Below are positions 13,513 to 27,400 of a DNA stretch of 64,000 nt, piece by piece. The stretch is from positions 32,591,435 to 32,655,434 of the forward strand of contig CM072919.1 of the NCBI GenBank assembly GCA_037013685.1. Direction: 5' to 3'. Made by a program: the position numbers and the translations under genes. Under the pieces are notes generated by a model. That model made no database searches. It saw only the letters and a program-made list of their open reading frames with translations, and was not told the DNA's origin. Positions within the stretch are counted from its first letter, which is position 1. Every line of letters starts with the position of its first letter. This DNA is from Acridotheres tristis. Taxonomy: Eukaryota > Chordata > Aves > Passeriformes > Sturnidae.

Positions 13513-14604
13513 ATGCACAGCCTGCAGCTCCAGTCATGTGTTAATCATGTCTTAAAAAATAATTTCAGAGTAATCCTGAGGATTATTTACATGACCCTGG
13601 GGCTCACTCATGTGAGTACCAAGTGTAGGACTTGCTCTTAATTGAAGAGCTAAATATACATCAGCAGGCCAACGGGATTACTCAGTCTGCAGCAGTGTCT
13701 GTCAAATTGGCATGTGTGCTTTCCATTCATTCCTTTCAGATGTTGCTCTGATACAGCATTTTCTGCAACATTGTCTAGCAACGTAGAAGAAAGATTGAAA
13801 TAGACAATTTTCCATGTGTTCCTGGTATGAAGGAAGGCCAGGTCTACTTTCAATGTGTGTTTCAGGTCTGTTTCATGACAGGCTAGAGAAGTGCTACAAA
13901 TCAAATTTTACACCACTGACCCCCTGTTGATCTCTATTATCACAATGTTTGTATGCACACACAGGAAGCCCTAGCTCACCTTTATTGGCGCTTTGTAATT
14001 TCTTGGGAGTGGGTCTTCTCAGCACCTCTGCAACCAGTTTATCTGCCTTAGCTTTTATGGACCAGGAAAGCCACTTTAATGTTAAGCAAGCTGATTTTTC
14101 TCACTCTTCTTCATTCACAGATCTTCCCTTACCCACTTTCACATATGTGTTCACAGGCAAGGAGAAGTCTATGCCTAAGCAATCTGGTCGGGTTAATTTG
14201 GGATGTCACAGTGGATGAGGGACACCACGTATCAAGTTTTTCATTGAGTCTCCTGCAGCCCCTATTGGGAGTACCTCTTGGTAAGTTGGATTTTGGGCAG
14301 GTCTTGTATACTCTCTAGGATACTGCTACAAGGGGACAGTGTTGCCTCAACCCTCTGTTTTCTTTCAGCATAATTCCTCCTTGGTTTGGGTTTCATGAAG
14401 TATCAGAAAGAGGCAAGACAGAAGTGTATTCTGGGCCCTGGTTGCCATCCTCCTGTTGTCAGTGCATACGGTCTCTTCTTTGTAAGTAACCACCTAATCT
14501 CAGCACAGGCCTCCTGGGCATGGCACAAGAAACTACTTTCAGTCAAAACAAATTCTCCATTTCAACTTTAGGCCTGCTACAAGAGTCCTTGCAATTAAAG
14601 GGAC
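13513..14604. other. Intergenic, nothing recognised
   Basis: Unique-looking DNA between two CR1 remnants, with no coding or RNA signal seen. Confidence 0.6.
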
Positions 14605-15300
14605 TAAGAAAAATTCAGATTGGAAGACATCTTTGGACGTCCCTGTTCTAACAATCTGCTCCAAGCATGACTGACCACAAAGCTAGATCAGGTTATCTCC
14701 AGCGATGGAGACCCTACATCTCTCTGGACCATGTCTCTGGATGGTGCTTGTGTGATGATTTCATCTCTGTTTTCTCAAAAATTCTCCTGGTTTGAATTTA
14801 ATTAGGGATGCTGCCTGATCAATGCCATGAAGCAGTGGAGAGGCATTTTCCTCCACTGGCTTTCAAGGACCACCCAGGCCCTGATCAGGCAAGAAGTTGA
14901 CAGCTGACATGCCTTGCTGTCCACCAGGACTGCAGCCCTTCTGTTCAGACTGAGGCCTTCATTCACTGCTGGGCTCCTCGCAGCCATGGGCAGGACACAT
15001 CCTTTGCTCAGGCTGTGCTCCAGGAGGTTCATGGCACCCCATTTCTGATGCCTGTTGAGGCCCATCTGAAGGCCCCCCCACTGTTCTCCCAGTGTGAAAC
15101 AATCCCCAGCTGAACATACATCCCCTCTTCCATGTTGTTGCTAAAGATTTTAAAAATATTGGCCTGGTATTAACCCCTGAGAAATGGCACATGTAGCTGA
15201 CTGCCAGTTACTCTTACTCATGGACCTCTGTCCTTGAACCTGACAGCCCATCCAGTGAATCTGACAGCCCACTCATTTAACAGTTCACCTGTGAAATCCA
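14605..15300 (-). mobile_element. Old CR1 LINE remnant (RT end to 3'UTR, antisense)
   Basis: The + strand left part (GGAAGACATCTTTGGACGTC ... CTCCAGCGATGGAGACCCTA ... CATCTCTCTGG) resembles the antisense CR1 3'UTR. The right part (AATATTGGCCTGGTATTAAC, CCCTGAGAAATGGCAC) is what the reverse complement of the RT segment with GVPQGS...LGP looks like after decay. Internal borders are uncertain. Confidence 0.55.
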
Positions 15301-18300
15301 TAATTTCATCTGTTTAGCTTCAAAAGTAATGATCAAAAATTCCAAACTAACTTTTGCCAGAAGATTTCTCTTCCTAAAACATCATCATGCAGACAGATAC
15401 TTTGTTTTTGTCAGTTTGATCCTTTGGTGCTGGCCCAGCCTAGAGATCAGCATATTGGTTTTGTGCCTGCCATCTGAATAATTGTAATTGCCTATTATTG
15501 TAATAAATTACACCCACTCATCATTTAATACTGACACCAGCATAAGGGGTTTGTCATATGTGAAAACTAGCAGGGGAATCCATCTTTTGTGAACTCCTAG
15601 AGTTAGAAGTTCGTGCATTGTTGATCAGACAATAAAATAGATATCGTGAAGGAAAGGGACTGACAGTGCCCTGTAAACATAGTTTTACTAATTAGGAAAA
15701 AAAAAAAAAAAGTAGCATTGATGGTTTTATTATCTTTGGGTAAAAAGTGAACTACTGGAAGGAGTTACAGACAGCAAAGAAACATGGATTTATCTTCAGG
15801 TTGGGTGTGCTTTAATCTGACATCCTGACAATGCTGTATGGTGAGTAATACCTAGAGTATGTCTGCCAAAGCTCTAGAGCCAAAGCACAGAATCTACCTG
15901 TCACTCCAAAAAGGCCCAAATGAATAGCAGGACGCTAATCCCTCGGGCACCTCATCGCCTAATGCATCTGTTTGCTTCAGGAGGGAGGAGATGATGCTTC
16001 CTTTCAGATTACTACAGGTGTGGAGCTCCCACACACAGAGAAAAACCTACCACTTCTAAAGCTTTCTGGTAATGGAAAGTAACATGTTTAAACTCCCAGG
16101 AAACTTGCAATTCATTGTTTCAGAACTAAAACTTACTCATCTTTCTCAGGATGACTCCATACCTCCATGCATTTCAAAGTTTGCTTTGCTGTGATGAAGT
16201 ATTAGGTGAGAAGCTTATACATTGTTTCTCTGCATGCTTCCCTAAAACCTGACCTGTTTTTACAGAAAAAAAAATTAACTGACAAATCTCTGAACAGCTC
16301 ATATAACTAGTGAACTCCGTTAAGTTATTAGATCTGAACAAATAAATGCCTTTTCCAAACTATATAGATGACATTTTTAATTTTTATTTTACAGGAAATA
16401 TATCTGGAATTGTTTTTACACCACAATAAAAGTTAAGAGAAGATGCTACTTCTGTATTTGGTATTTTCTGTAAGTCATTGTGTTCATAGTGGTGCTTACT
16501 GAGCAGGAAGTAGTACTTACCCTCTCAATCAGTACTTCAAAGAATCCTCTACAGGAGTTCCTGAAAACACCCAGCATCACCTTCCTCCTGAACGGGTTGT
16601 TCAGCTGGGCTTTTTCTCTATCAGCTTATCACTTAAATCACCTTTATTTCCTTACCTAGCTGTGAGCACTGTGTGATTTACCTGAATAGCCTGGAATCTC
16701 TGCTAGTAAAGGCTGTGGATTTCACCTATTTTAAAAAGACAAACACATCTAATTGTATCTAGAATGCCTCCATTGCAAACTAAACAAGGAAAAGAAGCAC
16801 TTGCCTGTGAGTACTTTCGTAGTTATATCACCTTAGACACGGTCTTGTCCTATCAGTTTTGCAGCTGAGAAAAGAAGCACATTTTTGGAAAAGTGTTCAC
16901 AGATTATTAAAATGAAACAATTGGCTCAGTCACTGCATGGGTACAATAGATTTCAAACACTTTAAAAAGCAGTGGGGAAGTTTTCTCTGCAATTGTTCTC
17001 AAGGAAAAAAAAGGTTGTTTTAGTACACAGTCAACTTTTGATCTCTGCTTCTTCCACTGCTTGGATTTGTTTGAGTCATTTACTTATTGTCTTGTGTAGC
17101 AGAAATGGAAAGAAGTGCCTTTCTGGAGTGTTCAGGCCCATATTTTAAACTGAGTCCTTTTTACCACCAAATCGATCAAGTGTATATGCTATCACAGTGC
17201 AAAATATTTCAGTGAAAAAGATGAGGCCAGAACATTGCACCTGCCATCAGGACGAGCCACCCTGACTCTCCCTAGTGAACCCACATCTCAAGAGTACAAA
17301 AATTTTGAATTCTGTTTTTGGTGTCATGGATTTGAGCTCTGCTGGCTCAGCTGCAGGAGGTGTGAGAGGGGCAGAGCTGAGGGTCATCGGCAGACACAGA
17401 CCTTGAGTGGCTTACCCTTACTTAACCAAAAGACCTCTCTGCTGAATACTTATCTAGTAGATCAGTGACAACAGGGTACACAGGTTTACTGATCAGAAGC
17501 CACCGCTGGAACTCCACCCTGAAACCAGAAGCATGCTATGCTGTCACGTGCATGCAGAAAATGCCCAGCTTAGCACGGAGATGCCATATCCTGCCCCAGC
17601 TTCAGCTTTCAGAGTGATTTAAGGTGGAGCTCATGTGGAGTGGCGGTGATGTTGCCTCTCCAGGTGATAGATAACTGCCCTGTTGATGAAATTCAGTGTC
17701 AGTACCTAAAAGCTACGGCGGCAGTCTGTTGGGCAGTTGGAAGGAAAAAAAATCTACTCAATGCTACTCAGCCCTCCAGGAACAAGAAACACAGCTCTTT
17801 TGCCTGGAGAGAGCTGCAGCTGCAAATGCAGACACCCCTCAGCTACAAAGCTGATGGGCTTTATCCCTGCTTTCAAGGAACCAGCCAACATCACAGCTGG
17901 ATTAAGCTGGATTAAGCTTTTACTTGTTTACTTGTTTCTCTCTTCTGGTCCCCAAGCTCATCCCTATGCCTGTGTTTGGCAAGTGAGCAGAGCTTGGCAT
18001 TGCTGGCAGTACCTGGAGACAGGGCTGAGCCATGCAAAGGAATAAGTGGGAGGGTAAGGGGGGAGAGGCAGTGGCTGCCTGGCTCTGCTTCACCGTGACT
18101 CCCTGCAAGCTCTCTCTAACAGGGATTCCATCAGCTCTCGTGGCCAAAGAGGGATGTGGCAACCCGTTCAGTCATTGGCCTCTCGCACATCTGTGTCTGC
18201 ACATGGACTGTGATAACTTCTGGAGTTACATCAAACTTATCACATGCAACAGGTTTAATTGTTGCACTGGAAATATGTCTTCTGCTTATCTCTGGAAGCA

Positions 18301-20264
18301 TTCCCCCTCCCCTTGCCCCACCCTTCTCTTCATTTTGAAGACTTAAGTTTCAAGTTCACATCTATCAGTACAAAAAAAATAGCAGGACATGCCCTATCAT
18401 GTCCTGGACACTCTAAGCCAAAAAAATGAGGGAGCTGCACCCTTTTCCCCACATTTAGATTCTTTTATGTGCACTTAAAATGTTCACATAAAGCTTTATC
18501 ACGCCCAAACCATTTCCTAAGCAATGAGCACTCACATCTACTATTAGAATTTTTGAAGGACTGTAATTCCATGGTAATTTTACCACTCCCTCTGACAGTC
18601 TTTTGTATTTCTGATACTATATGTGTCTCATAAACAAAACAGCTCAGTACGTATCAATCACAGTATCAGTGCAGAGAGGATTACTTAAAAAGGCACTTAG
18701 AATTTGCTCTGCACTCCTGGCAAGTCCAATATAGCAAGTAGCCTGTCTTACTGTGTAATAGGATTAACACTGATGGAAAAAGTATTAGTACCTTTCTGGT
18801 GTTCATATAACTCAATCCTCCTATGAAGTTAGAAATATATAAAATAATAGATACTTAAGTTGGATATGTATTTAGAAAACCTCACAACATAACCTTAGAG
18901 TACCTAAACCCGCCCATTCTTTCTGTAAACGTCAAAGTTCAAGCTGAAATGACATTTTTCCCTTGAGCAGTCTTCAGGACAGTATGGTCATCTGGTTTGT
19001 GAGCCTAGAGATTTTACTATTTCATGGGGTTTTTTTCTGCCAGAGTAAAGTTTTATTTCGGTGTATTGTGGAGCATTTCTTAAAATGGTTTCATACCTTT
19101 GAGGCTCAACACTTCTGGAAAGCCTGCTTTGGGTGCATATACACTGAGGATTTCAAGCACCAGGGAATTCAATCCTTTCTCAATTTTGTAACCACAATGC
19201 AAAACAGCCAATTGAGCTTTAACTCCAGGAGCTAAATAGTTGTAACCAAACATATGGAATTTGGTTTTTGCCTGCCTAGTTATCTCCTCAGGCATGTAAA
19301 TGTGAGCACTTTCACAACAATGAAATTAGGCTGAGACAAAAAATCAGAAAGACTGTGTGATTATGGAATAGTTAAAGTCAGGGGAAAAGCATTACATCCC
19401 TCTCTATATACAGGCAAAATACTCAAAACCCATGGGGAGTATTTTCTTAGAACATGCCCACAATATTGCTAGACACAAGTCATATCTCAGAGACAGAGAC
19501 ATGTTCTTGGATTGGGAAGTCATCTTCAAGTCCTGAAGAGCCCACAGGGTCCAGCTAATTATCATCAGGTTATTGTCATCAGACAACTATGACAAAAAGG
19601 CATGACAAAAGATGTTTCTTGACTGTGTCAAGAACAAAATCTTCAGGAAAAAGTCTTACAGATTTTTAATGTTAATCTGGAAAGTCCAATCCAAACAGGA
19701 ACAAGATTTTCCTTGATGTGCAGAATCCAATATGCAAAAGTCAGAGCAAGAAGTATCAAAGGACAGTTCATGATTCTCTTTCACCTTTCGCAGTAAGAGA
19801 TCAGGGTTGCAGGTCAGCTCCTTTCTGCTGAATGCCTGTGAAGTTTGTGCACTGGGTCATCATCAGTGCATTTCCACTCCCTCCCCAGTGGGATTTCTGC
19901 ACCTCAGGAAGGACAGGGATGACACCTGGAGCCTGACTGCAGGCAGGATCACTTGCAAATCATGTCTTCCCACATGTCACCCTGCATGCTGCTGGTACAC
20001 ATCTCGTGAGCTGAGTAACTCTCAGTGGGGATCAGTCCAATTAAACATCCACCAACCAAGGCGTGTTCCAGCATTGTGGAAGCCAACACATGCAGGGTGT
20101 CCTGCCACCAGCTCTGATGGATTTTTTTGAGTCTTATAGTCCTCTGTACTTTTCTAAAAGCCATGCTTCCATGGACATAGGAGTACATAAGGATTTAAAC
20201 TTTCAACTAGTGGTAGGGAAAACATGACATTTAAACCTAAAGATTCAGAGGAAAATTAATTTAA
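15301..20264. other. Intergenic, nothing recognised
   Basis: AT-rich unique DNA with a poly-A run at 15699. No exon-like ORF; all ORFs are about 100 residues or shorter and unrelated to known families. Confidence 0.6.
15699..15713 (+). repeat. Poly-A run
   Basis: About 14-15 A in a row in AT-rich intergenic DNA, with no recognisable retrotransposon directly 5' of it. Confidence 0.8.
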
Positions 20265-21469
20265 ACTTCAGGTCCTGTCTTGAACACCTAGTGGCATTTC
20301 ATGATGGAGTGACTCCATTGACTCCATCAGTGGATGGGGAAGGACTATAGATACTTTTTATCAGGACTTCTATAAAACCTTTTACATGGTTCCCCACAAC
20401 ATCCTTCTCTAAACTGGACAGAGATGGATTTGATGGATGGACTGCTAGACACTTAAGAAAGTGTTTGGACTGTCACATCCAAAGAGCAGTGGCCAAGACC
20501 TGAGCCCCAATGGACATCAGTGACTTGTGGTGTCCCTCAAGGGTGTGTATTGGGACCAGTATTATTTAATAGCTACATTAATGACATAGACAAAGGAGTC
20601 AGGTGCATCCTCATCAAGTTGGGAGATGACACCAAGCTTAGTGGTGCAGCTGACATTCCTGAAGGATAGGATGCCATCCAGAGAAATCTGCACAAGCTCA
20701 AGAAGGGGCCTATAGGAATCTCATGAGGATCAACAAGGCCAAGTTCAAGGTGCTGCACTTGGGTGAGGCCAAGCCCCAGTATTGGCACAGGCTGGGGATG
20801 AACAGATGGAGAGCAGCCCTGTGAGAAGACGTAGGGGTGCTGGTGGGTGAGAGTTGGACATGACCCAGCCATGGGCACTCCCAGCCCAGAAAGCCAAACG
20901 TGTCCTGGGCTGCATCCAAAGCAGCATGGGCAGCAGGGGAGGGAGGGGATTCTGCCCCTCTGCTCTGCTCTGGTGAGACCCCAGCTGGAACCCTGCACCC
21001 AGCTCTGGGGTCCCAGCACAGGAAGGACATGGAACTGCTGGAGTGAGTCCAGAGGAGGGAGACCAAGATGATCAGAGGGATGGAGCACCTCTCCTACAAG
21101 AAATGACTGAGAACCTAGAAAAGACTTTGCAGTGACCTAATTGCAGCCTTCCATTACCAAAAGAGCCTGCAAGAGAACTGGAGAGGGACTTTTCACAAGG
21201 GCATCTAGTGACAGGACAGGGAATAATGGCTTCAAACAGAGAGTAGATTTAGATTAGCTGTTAGGAAGAAATTCTTTACTATGATGGTAGTGAGGCAACA
21301 GGTTACCCAGAGAAGTTATGGATGCCTCATGCCTAGAAGTGTTCAAAGCCAGGTTGGATGAGCTCTGGACAACTTGGTTTAGTGCAAAGTGTTCTTGACC
21401 ATGACAAGGGGATTAGAACTAGATGATCTTTAAGGTCCCTTACAACCCAAACCATTCTATGACTCAGTG
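20265..21469 (+). mobile_element. CR1 LINE copy A (3' 1.2 kb: end of RT and 3'UTR)
   Basis: The RT-domain echo 'QGCVLGPVLFNSYINDIDKG' can be read with frameshifts around 20535-20600. This is followed by the long CR1 3' region (AACAAGGCCAAGTTCAAGG, GAAGAAATTCTTTACTATGA, GATCTTTAAGGTCCCTTACA) and a CCATTCTATGA tail. It is 5'-truncated, like most CR1 copies. Positions 20631-21080 are almost identical to 60241-60691. ORFs on either strand here are repeat shadows. Confidence 0.9.
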
Positions 21470-21483
21470 ATTATTTATTAAAA

Positions 21484-24400
21484 ATTCACTGTTACAAGAA
21501 AATACCTTGCCTTTCAATTTGCTACTGCTTCACAGAAGGAAATATAGGGCATAATATCACAATCAGATATGGCTGTGTATGTATTACATTACAAAGCAAA
21601 GACACACATCCAATTTAACTACAAGCAATTACATGTAAGTGCTCACTCTTCTGGGAAGCTGCATTTATGTAGAGTTCACCCTAAGTGCCTTTGCTGCTTA
21701 TTTGTGAAGCCTGCTTATACAAGAATGAACTACCCCAAACACACAAACACAGCTTGACATGACCATCTTTGGGGCATCTGATGTGTTCCTGAAATTCAGA
21801 GATACAAGGCACTGCCAAAGAGGAGGCAAGGAAACAAAAGAATCGACTTGTTACATATCCACAATAGATAAGGTCCTGTGATTACAGCCATTCCTGAAAA
21901 TCTGTTTAATGAGAATGGATGAGTGATCTGCTATTCTGACTACTCAAAAGCTTGAAAATAACCAAGAAGTCACTGATTTCCAAAAGGTAAAATAAAGCTG
22001 CTCCTAAACTCTGCCTCCTTTGTGCAATCCTGAAAAAAAAGTTGGACTCAAGAAAATATGCATCACCTTTAATACTAGAGAACTCAGCAAGATCACTTCC
22101 AATCACCTCTGGGGAAATGCAAACTTGCTTTCCAGTATACAGAATTTAGTCAGCTAGCAGCTTACAGGAGTTCCTTCTGGTTTTGGAGTGATGAGTCAAA
22201 TCTCTTAGTTATCTCTGTTAAAAAGGAAATTCTTTTCTGCATTTAAGAAAAAAATCTTACGGTAGATGGAAGGGAGCAAGAGACTTGACCCTTTTTGAGT
22301 TTATTTTTGATTTTACTCATGGTAAGAAGATCCCACTTCAGAAACAGATGAATCTTCTGGAATCTTGTCTCTTCCTTGCCACATAGCACTGCATTAAGAG
22401 GCAACAGTGAACTGAAAGCTGTATGAGAAGGCAAGTCTCCCATTTGAAGGCTATTTTAACCTCCTCCAACAACCTGTCTGTCACAATGGAATGAAGCAGG
22501 AAGACCATCTCTCCTACACACAGGTTGAAGAGGCACCTATGTCCGTGTAAAACCTGTACCATAAACAAAATCATTGACTCTGGTGCCACATCTGCTGTTT
22601 TAACAGAGGGCTCACAATACCACTGCTCCTGCTGCTCCTCAAGCAGCCTCAGGCTGTATTTCTCCGAGGAAGACCAACTGAAAGCTGGGAGCAGACTCCA
22701 GTGTGCTTCTGTGCCTATTAAGAGTCAGTCAAACTTAGCTGCAACTAAAACGAGTGGAAACAGAAAAATGTAGGTGCAGCTATTTGTTCCCCATAACCTT
22801 TCCTAAACAGGTCTAAAAATGTCTGTAAGGCAAGCCCTACCCCATCTTTCTGAAACCAGCCACTACATGTGCTTGTCAAAAGTACTTGTGTCCTGTTCTG
22901 TAAATAAATGCCAGTTAGCAAATGCAAAAAATATAGAGTGAAACAATGTAAATATAAAATAATACAACGTCTTTAAGAAATGTTTCTAAACACAGAGAGA
23001 ATGGCAGTATGTCAGGCATACTGTACTTGCACAGAGGATTTCTAAAAAACACTGTTAGTTCATGTATGAGTGTAAGACAGAATATATGAATTGGGCAAGA
23101 AATACAGCCCTGTGTAGCTAGAAGTTCATAGAGAACTCTCAAAACTCATACAGCAAATGCCAAGAGCACTGTCACCATATAGAAGCATATTCCACTGTCC
23201 CTTTGTGCCCTAGACAGCTTCCAGCAGAAGGCACGCACTGTGAAGATGTGCCATCACTTTCCTTTCTGCACAGCTCCCAGACCCAGCAGCAAAAGATGGC
23301 ATCAGCACATGCCTTAAAGACTGTCTAGCACCAAGAATACCCAAATCCTGCAGAGAGGGGCTGTGCACCTCTGCTCAGCACATCTGGAATTTTGAAGAAA
23401 AGTTTTGGCTTCCCCAATAAATGGGAGATAAACAAACGCCAAAAGGCGTTCAAACACAGGATCACAAAGATATCCCAGTGATGGGAGTGCAGGACATTAT
23501 GGGAAGAAGTGGAGGAAACTGATCTTCACTCTGAAGAAAAAGCCACAGTAGGATCCATTTTGCAGTCAGTCATTGCCTATTTGAATGAGAGGCACCTTTT
23601 CTCTGAGGCACATGAGGAAATGGTGAGACAACAGGCATGAGCTGCAACAGGGGAAATTCTAGCTGGATGCAAGAAAAAATTTTTTCCATCATTGATGCAG
23701 ACAAGGCCCAGATAAGAGACGATGGGACCTCTGTCCTGGGAGATATTCCAGAGTTGACAAGACAAGGAAATCTGACCTAGCTTTATTGAGTCATGCTTTG
23801 ATTAGGGGGTGGGACTGGAGACCTCATTATGTTCTTCTTCTAATCTAAATTTTTCCACTCTTTTTATGACCCTCAGGTGTGAATTTTACAGTTGTTTGAT
23901 TTGGGGTCAAAGCATTTCTGAGCTTCATAGCCTTTGGAGTAATTGAAAGAGGGCCTATTTTGCATGTCTGTGAACTCAGCAGGGGTCTGAGCATCCTCTC
24001 ACTTGGCCACTACCACTGTCTGCTGTGAAGCTTTTAGAGCCAGAACGTAATGAAATTTTGGATATGAGATACAAGTTTAAAAGACCCACTTTTTCCACTG
24101 ACAGAACGAAAAAATCTAAGTTGTTTGCCCTCTGCTGTTTTGTTAGCCCCAGTCCCTACTTTCTGTGGTGTCCCTTTGTATCTTGGTCAGCCACCACACC
24201 CAGAAGAGCCTGTCCTGAGCCTCCCTGGCAGCAGGCTCAGCCAAGACAGGGATGCAGACCCTGGTGCAGCCTCCCACCCCAGAGTCCCTAGTGCACCACG
24301 GTGGTGTGGGGCAGTGCCATTCTCCCCTAGCCCCTCTACAGTCCCCTCACTGCAAGGAGCCACTAATGAACTTGGACCTTGGGGTCACTTTGGGCAGCCC

Positions 24401-27400
24401 AGAAAGTAATAGTGTCCAGGAGAGGAAAGTTACTGCTGGATAGACCTTAACTCTCTCAGTCTTTGTGGTCCAGGCCTTACCCTTTCCCTTCTCTTCCCTC
24501 AACCTCACTCACACATTGCTGTGCCCTGTTGTAGCTGAGGCACCTGCCTGTGCTCTTTAAAAAAAAAAAAGAAACCACTCATCTTTTGGTTTGTTATATG
24601 TGGTAACCCACTTAACAGCATTGCTGAAAGGGGACCAAAAATGAAAGCTTAGAAGGGAAATACCTCTTCCACTCATTTGTAACTAAATTTTTTCAAGTAA
24701 AACATCATGCACATGCTAGTTGAGACTCTTCCTTGTCTAAAACAAAGCAAAGAGTTGGAATCAGCTGGTAGGACACAGTGCAGGAAGCTTGTGTGCAGAC
24801 CCACCGGCCAGAAAGATTTGGTTTCATAGGTGTGTTTCTATGACTTGAAATATTATTATAATGTAAATGGGTTGACAAGGCAAACATGCACAATTGCTTC
24901 GTAGGCAGTCAGTATGGATGCTGAAAGCAGAGTCCCTTTGCCCATCCCTTCCACAGACAGCTACTACCTTTCCACAATACTCCCAGTACAAAGCCTGTCT
25001 AACATGTTATTTTGTATGGAGAGTTCAGCCAAATGAACCATGAAGCAATGAGACAGGAAAAATGAAGCAAGTACAAACTGTGCCCACAGCAGCAATCAGA
25101 CAGGTTGAGAACTGTCTGCTCCTCCTTCACAGATGCTGTGATGAAGACCTGGCTGCACCAGTGTGGCTGCACCAGTGTCACATGAATGTTTTCCTCGCCA
25201 GGAGCGAAGAGCAGAATATTAAAGAAACAAACACCTTCTTTTGCCTTTTTTCTTCCTTGCTGACCCAATTATCTTTGTCAGACACAGCTAAAGAGGATCT
25301 GTGCCTACCCAAGCAGCGAGCCAACGCCCACCATGGATCAGTCCTGCACAATGCCATTCCAAAAATCTAAAGGGCTATTGGGGCCATCAACAGGCTGTCC
25401 TGTTTTCACTATCAATAACTTACTCTAAGATTTCCTGCATATTCCCAAGAGCTGAACTACACAGCAGAAGAGCTGAAGCTGTCTGGGAGCTGGATCGTTT
25501 GCGTGGCAAGTCTTAGGGCTACAGAAGGCACCACAGCTGCACATGGGCAAGGGCATGAAATCTCCAGACTTCTTTCCCTTTGGTGGCTAAAGCCCCTGTG
25601 ATGCAAAGCAGATTGGGAGATAGCAGGGATAGAGACTCAGCCAACACCAGGATAGCCCTGGAGGTTTCACCCCAGTAGGCCATGCTGTTCCAGTGTTACC
25701 AACACACTGGTGTACATTTGTTCCCCACAGCCTGGCAGGAATGTATCCTAGCTCCTGCCTGATGCTGGCTTCAGGGTACCCCTCCTAACAACCTCTCACC
25801 TAAATATGTATAGATACTCACACTATATGTTTTGATACCATTGCTGCTTAGGGGCAGGCTTCAGTCACTGGAAGGAAGGGCAGTGCCCAAGGGCTAGGAA
25901 TTCGGGTAGTCTGGTGGGAGACCTGTGTGACTGGGACCTTATGTGTGATTGAAATGGGTCTGACGTTGAAGGGATATAGGTGAGGATTGTTCCAGGAGTT
26001 TCTCAAAGGTGCTCCCAGGCCTAGGTGTTGTTTGGGAATGTCTGAGCCAAAGCAGTGGCAAACACAGTGAGGGACACCCCACAGAAGCAATGGTGGTGGT
26101 ATAGTCAGGCCAGAACTTGGGTCCTGCCACACTGCAAAACATCCATACCCTGCAAAATAGGGCTGACTGTCCCTTTTTTCACCCCAGCAATCTCCAGAGA
26201 CTGAAAAGAGGTGGTGGAACTGCTATGACACATGGTCAGAGAGATACCCACACAGCTGCAGAGGTTGCATGAATGGTAACTCCCTGCCAGTTAGCTTTCC
26301 TCCAGCCCTGAGAGTCTTTGTGCCACCTACCCCCGGTGTTTCATCTCATGGCATACGTTTCACTTGTTGCCAGGAGAAGCAGCATTGTCCTGTCAGGACT
26401 TTGAGAGAAGATTAATCTCCAATGACTCCTTGATCAAGAAAACGACTTGATTCCTTGCATTTGCTGCAAGGAATAACAAGGGAGCACAAAAACCTCTGCT
26501 CATCCTTTGTGTTCATTAAAACACCTCCTTTGATATGCATCCACTGGAAAAAGCTCTCGTATGTAGAGGATCCCCTGCAGGACTGGGGGGAAATTAAAGG
26601 AAAGCACAGAGCTTGAGTTTAGGTGAAGTTTTGGGCCATGGAGCAAAACTGGGGGATGGGAAAGGACAGGTACCTGGGATTTAAGGCCAAAGTAGCATAC
26701 CTGTCAAGCCTTCTCTTATCACAGGTGATGCATATCTCATTTCACTGCACAGCTGCCCTATTGTTGTATGTGTACCCAAAGTGTCACCATAATGGCTGTA
26801 CTTTGTCCTGTGGGGATAGCTCCTGGGCAAAGACACCAGAGACAATGGTTTGAGAAAATAAAAATAAAAATTTGCTCTTTGCTGCTTTCTGGGCTATTCT
26901 TAAAGCAGAGTTTTTCCTTGCCAGCAGAATTTTATGACCTCGAAGGAGAAATTATTCTAACAGCAAGAGAGGATAATTCTGTAAAAAGCACAAGACATCT
27001 TACTAGCATAACATTCCTAGTAGAAAATTACAAACTACTGCTTCATCTGTTCTCCTGCTGCCCCCCTGAGTGCCCGTGGCTTACTTTAGGACAGATATGT
27101 CTGTACAAAGAGCAGCTCTTGCTCTGAGTGCCACAAGCCTCACACAATAAGCTTCTGAGTTCTGGGCTGTGCCAGCAAAATTGGGGGCTGACTCCTAGGC
27201 CAAGTCCAAAACCGTGTATTTACAAATATTTAAGAAATGCCAAAAGCAGATAGAAAATCCTGCCAGCCTTCACCCGTCTAAAAGCTGAGTGCTCTTCAGC
27301 CTGAGCTGAATTTTAATACTCTTTTCCCCAAACACAGCGTCCCCCCTCAGTGATTTCCCTTGCAGAAGGCAACTCAGAAAATAAAATAGCTCAATTTCCT

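Noticed and set aside
20573..21088. 171- and 118-residue - strand ORFs, and the 178-residue one at 60141-60677
   Set aside because: They are antisense readings of CR1 copies A and B. Their mutual similarity reflects the repeat, not a gene family.
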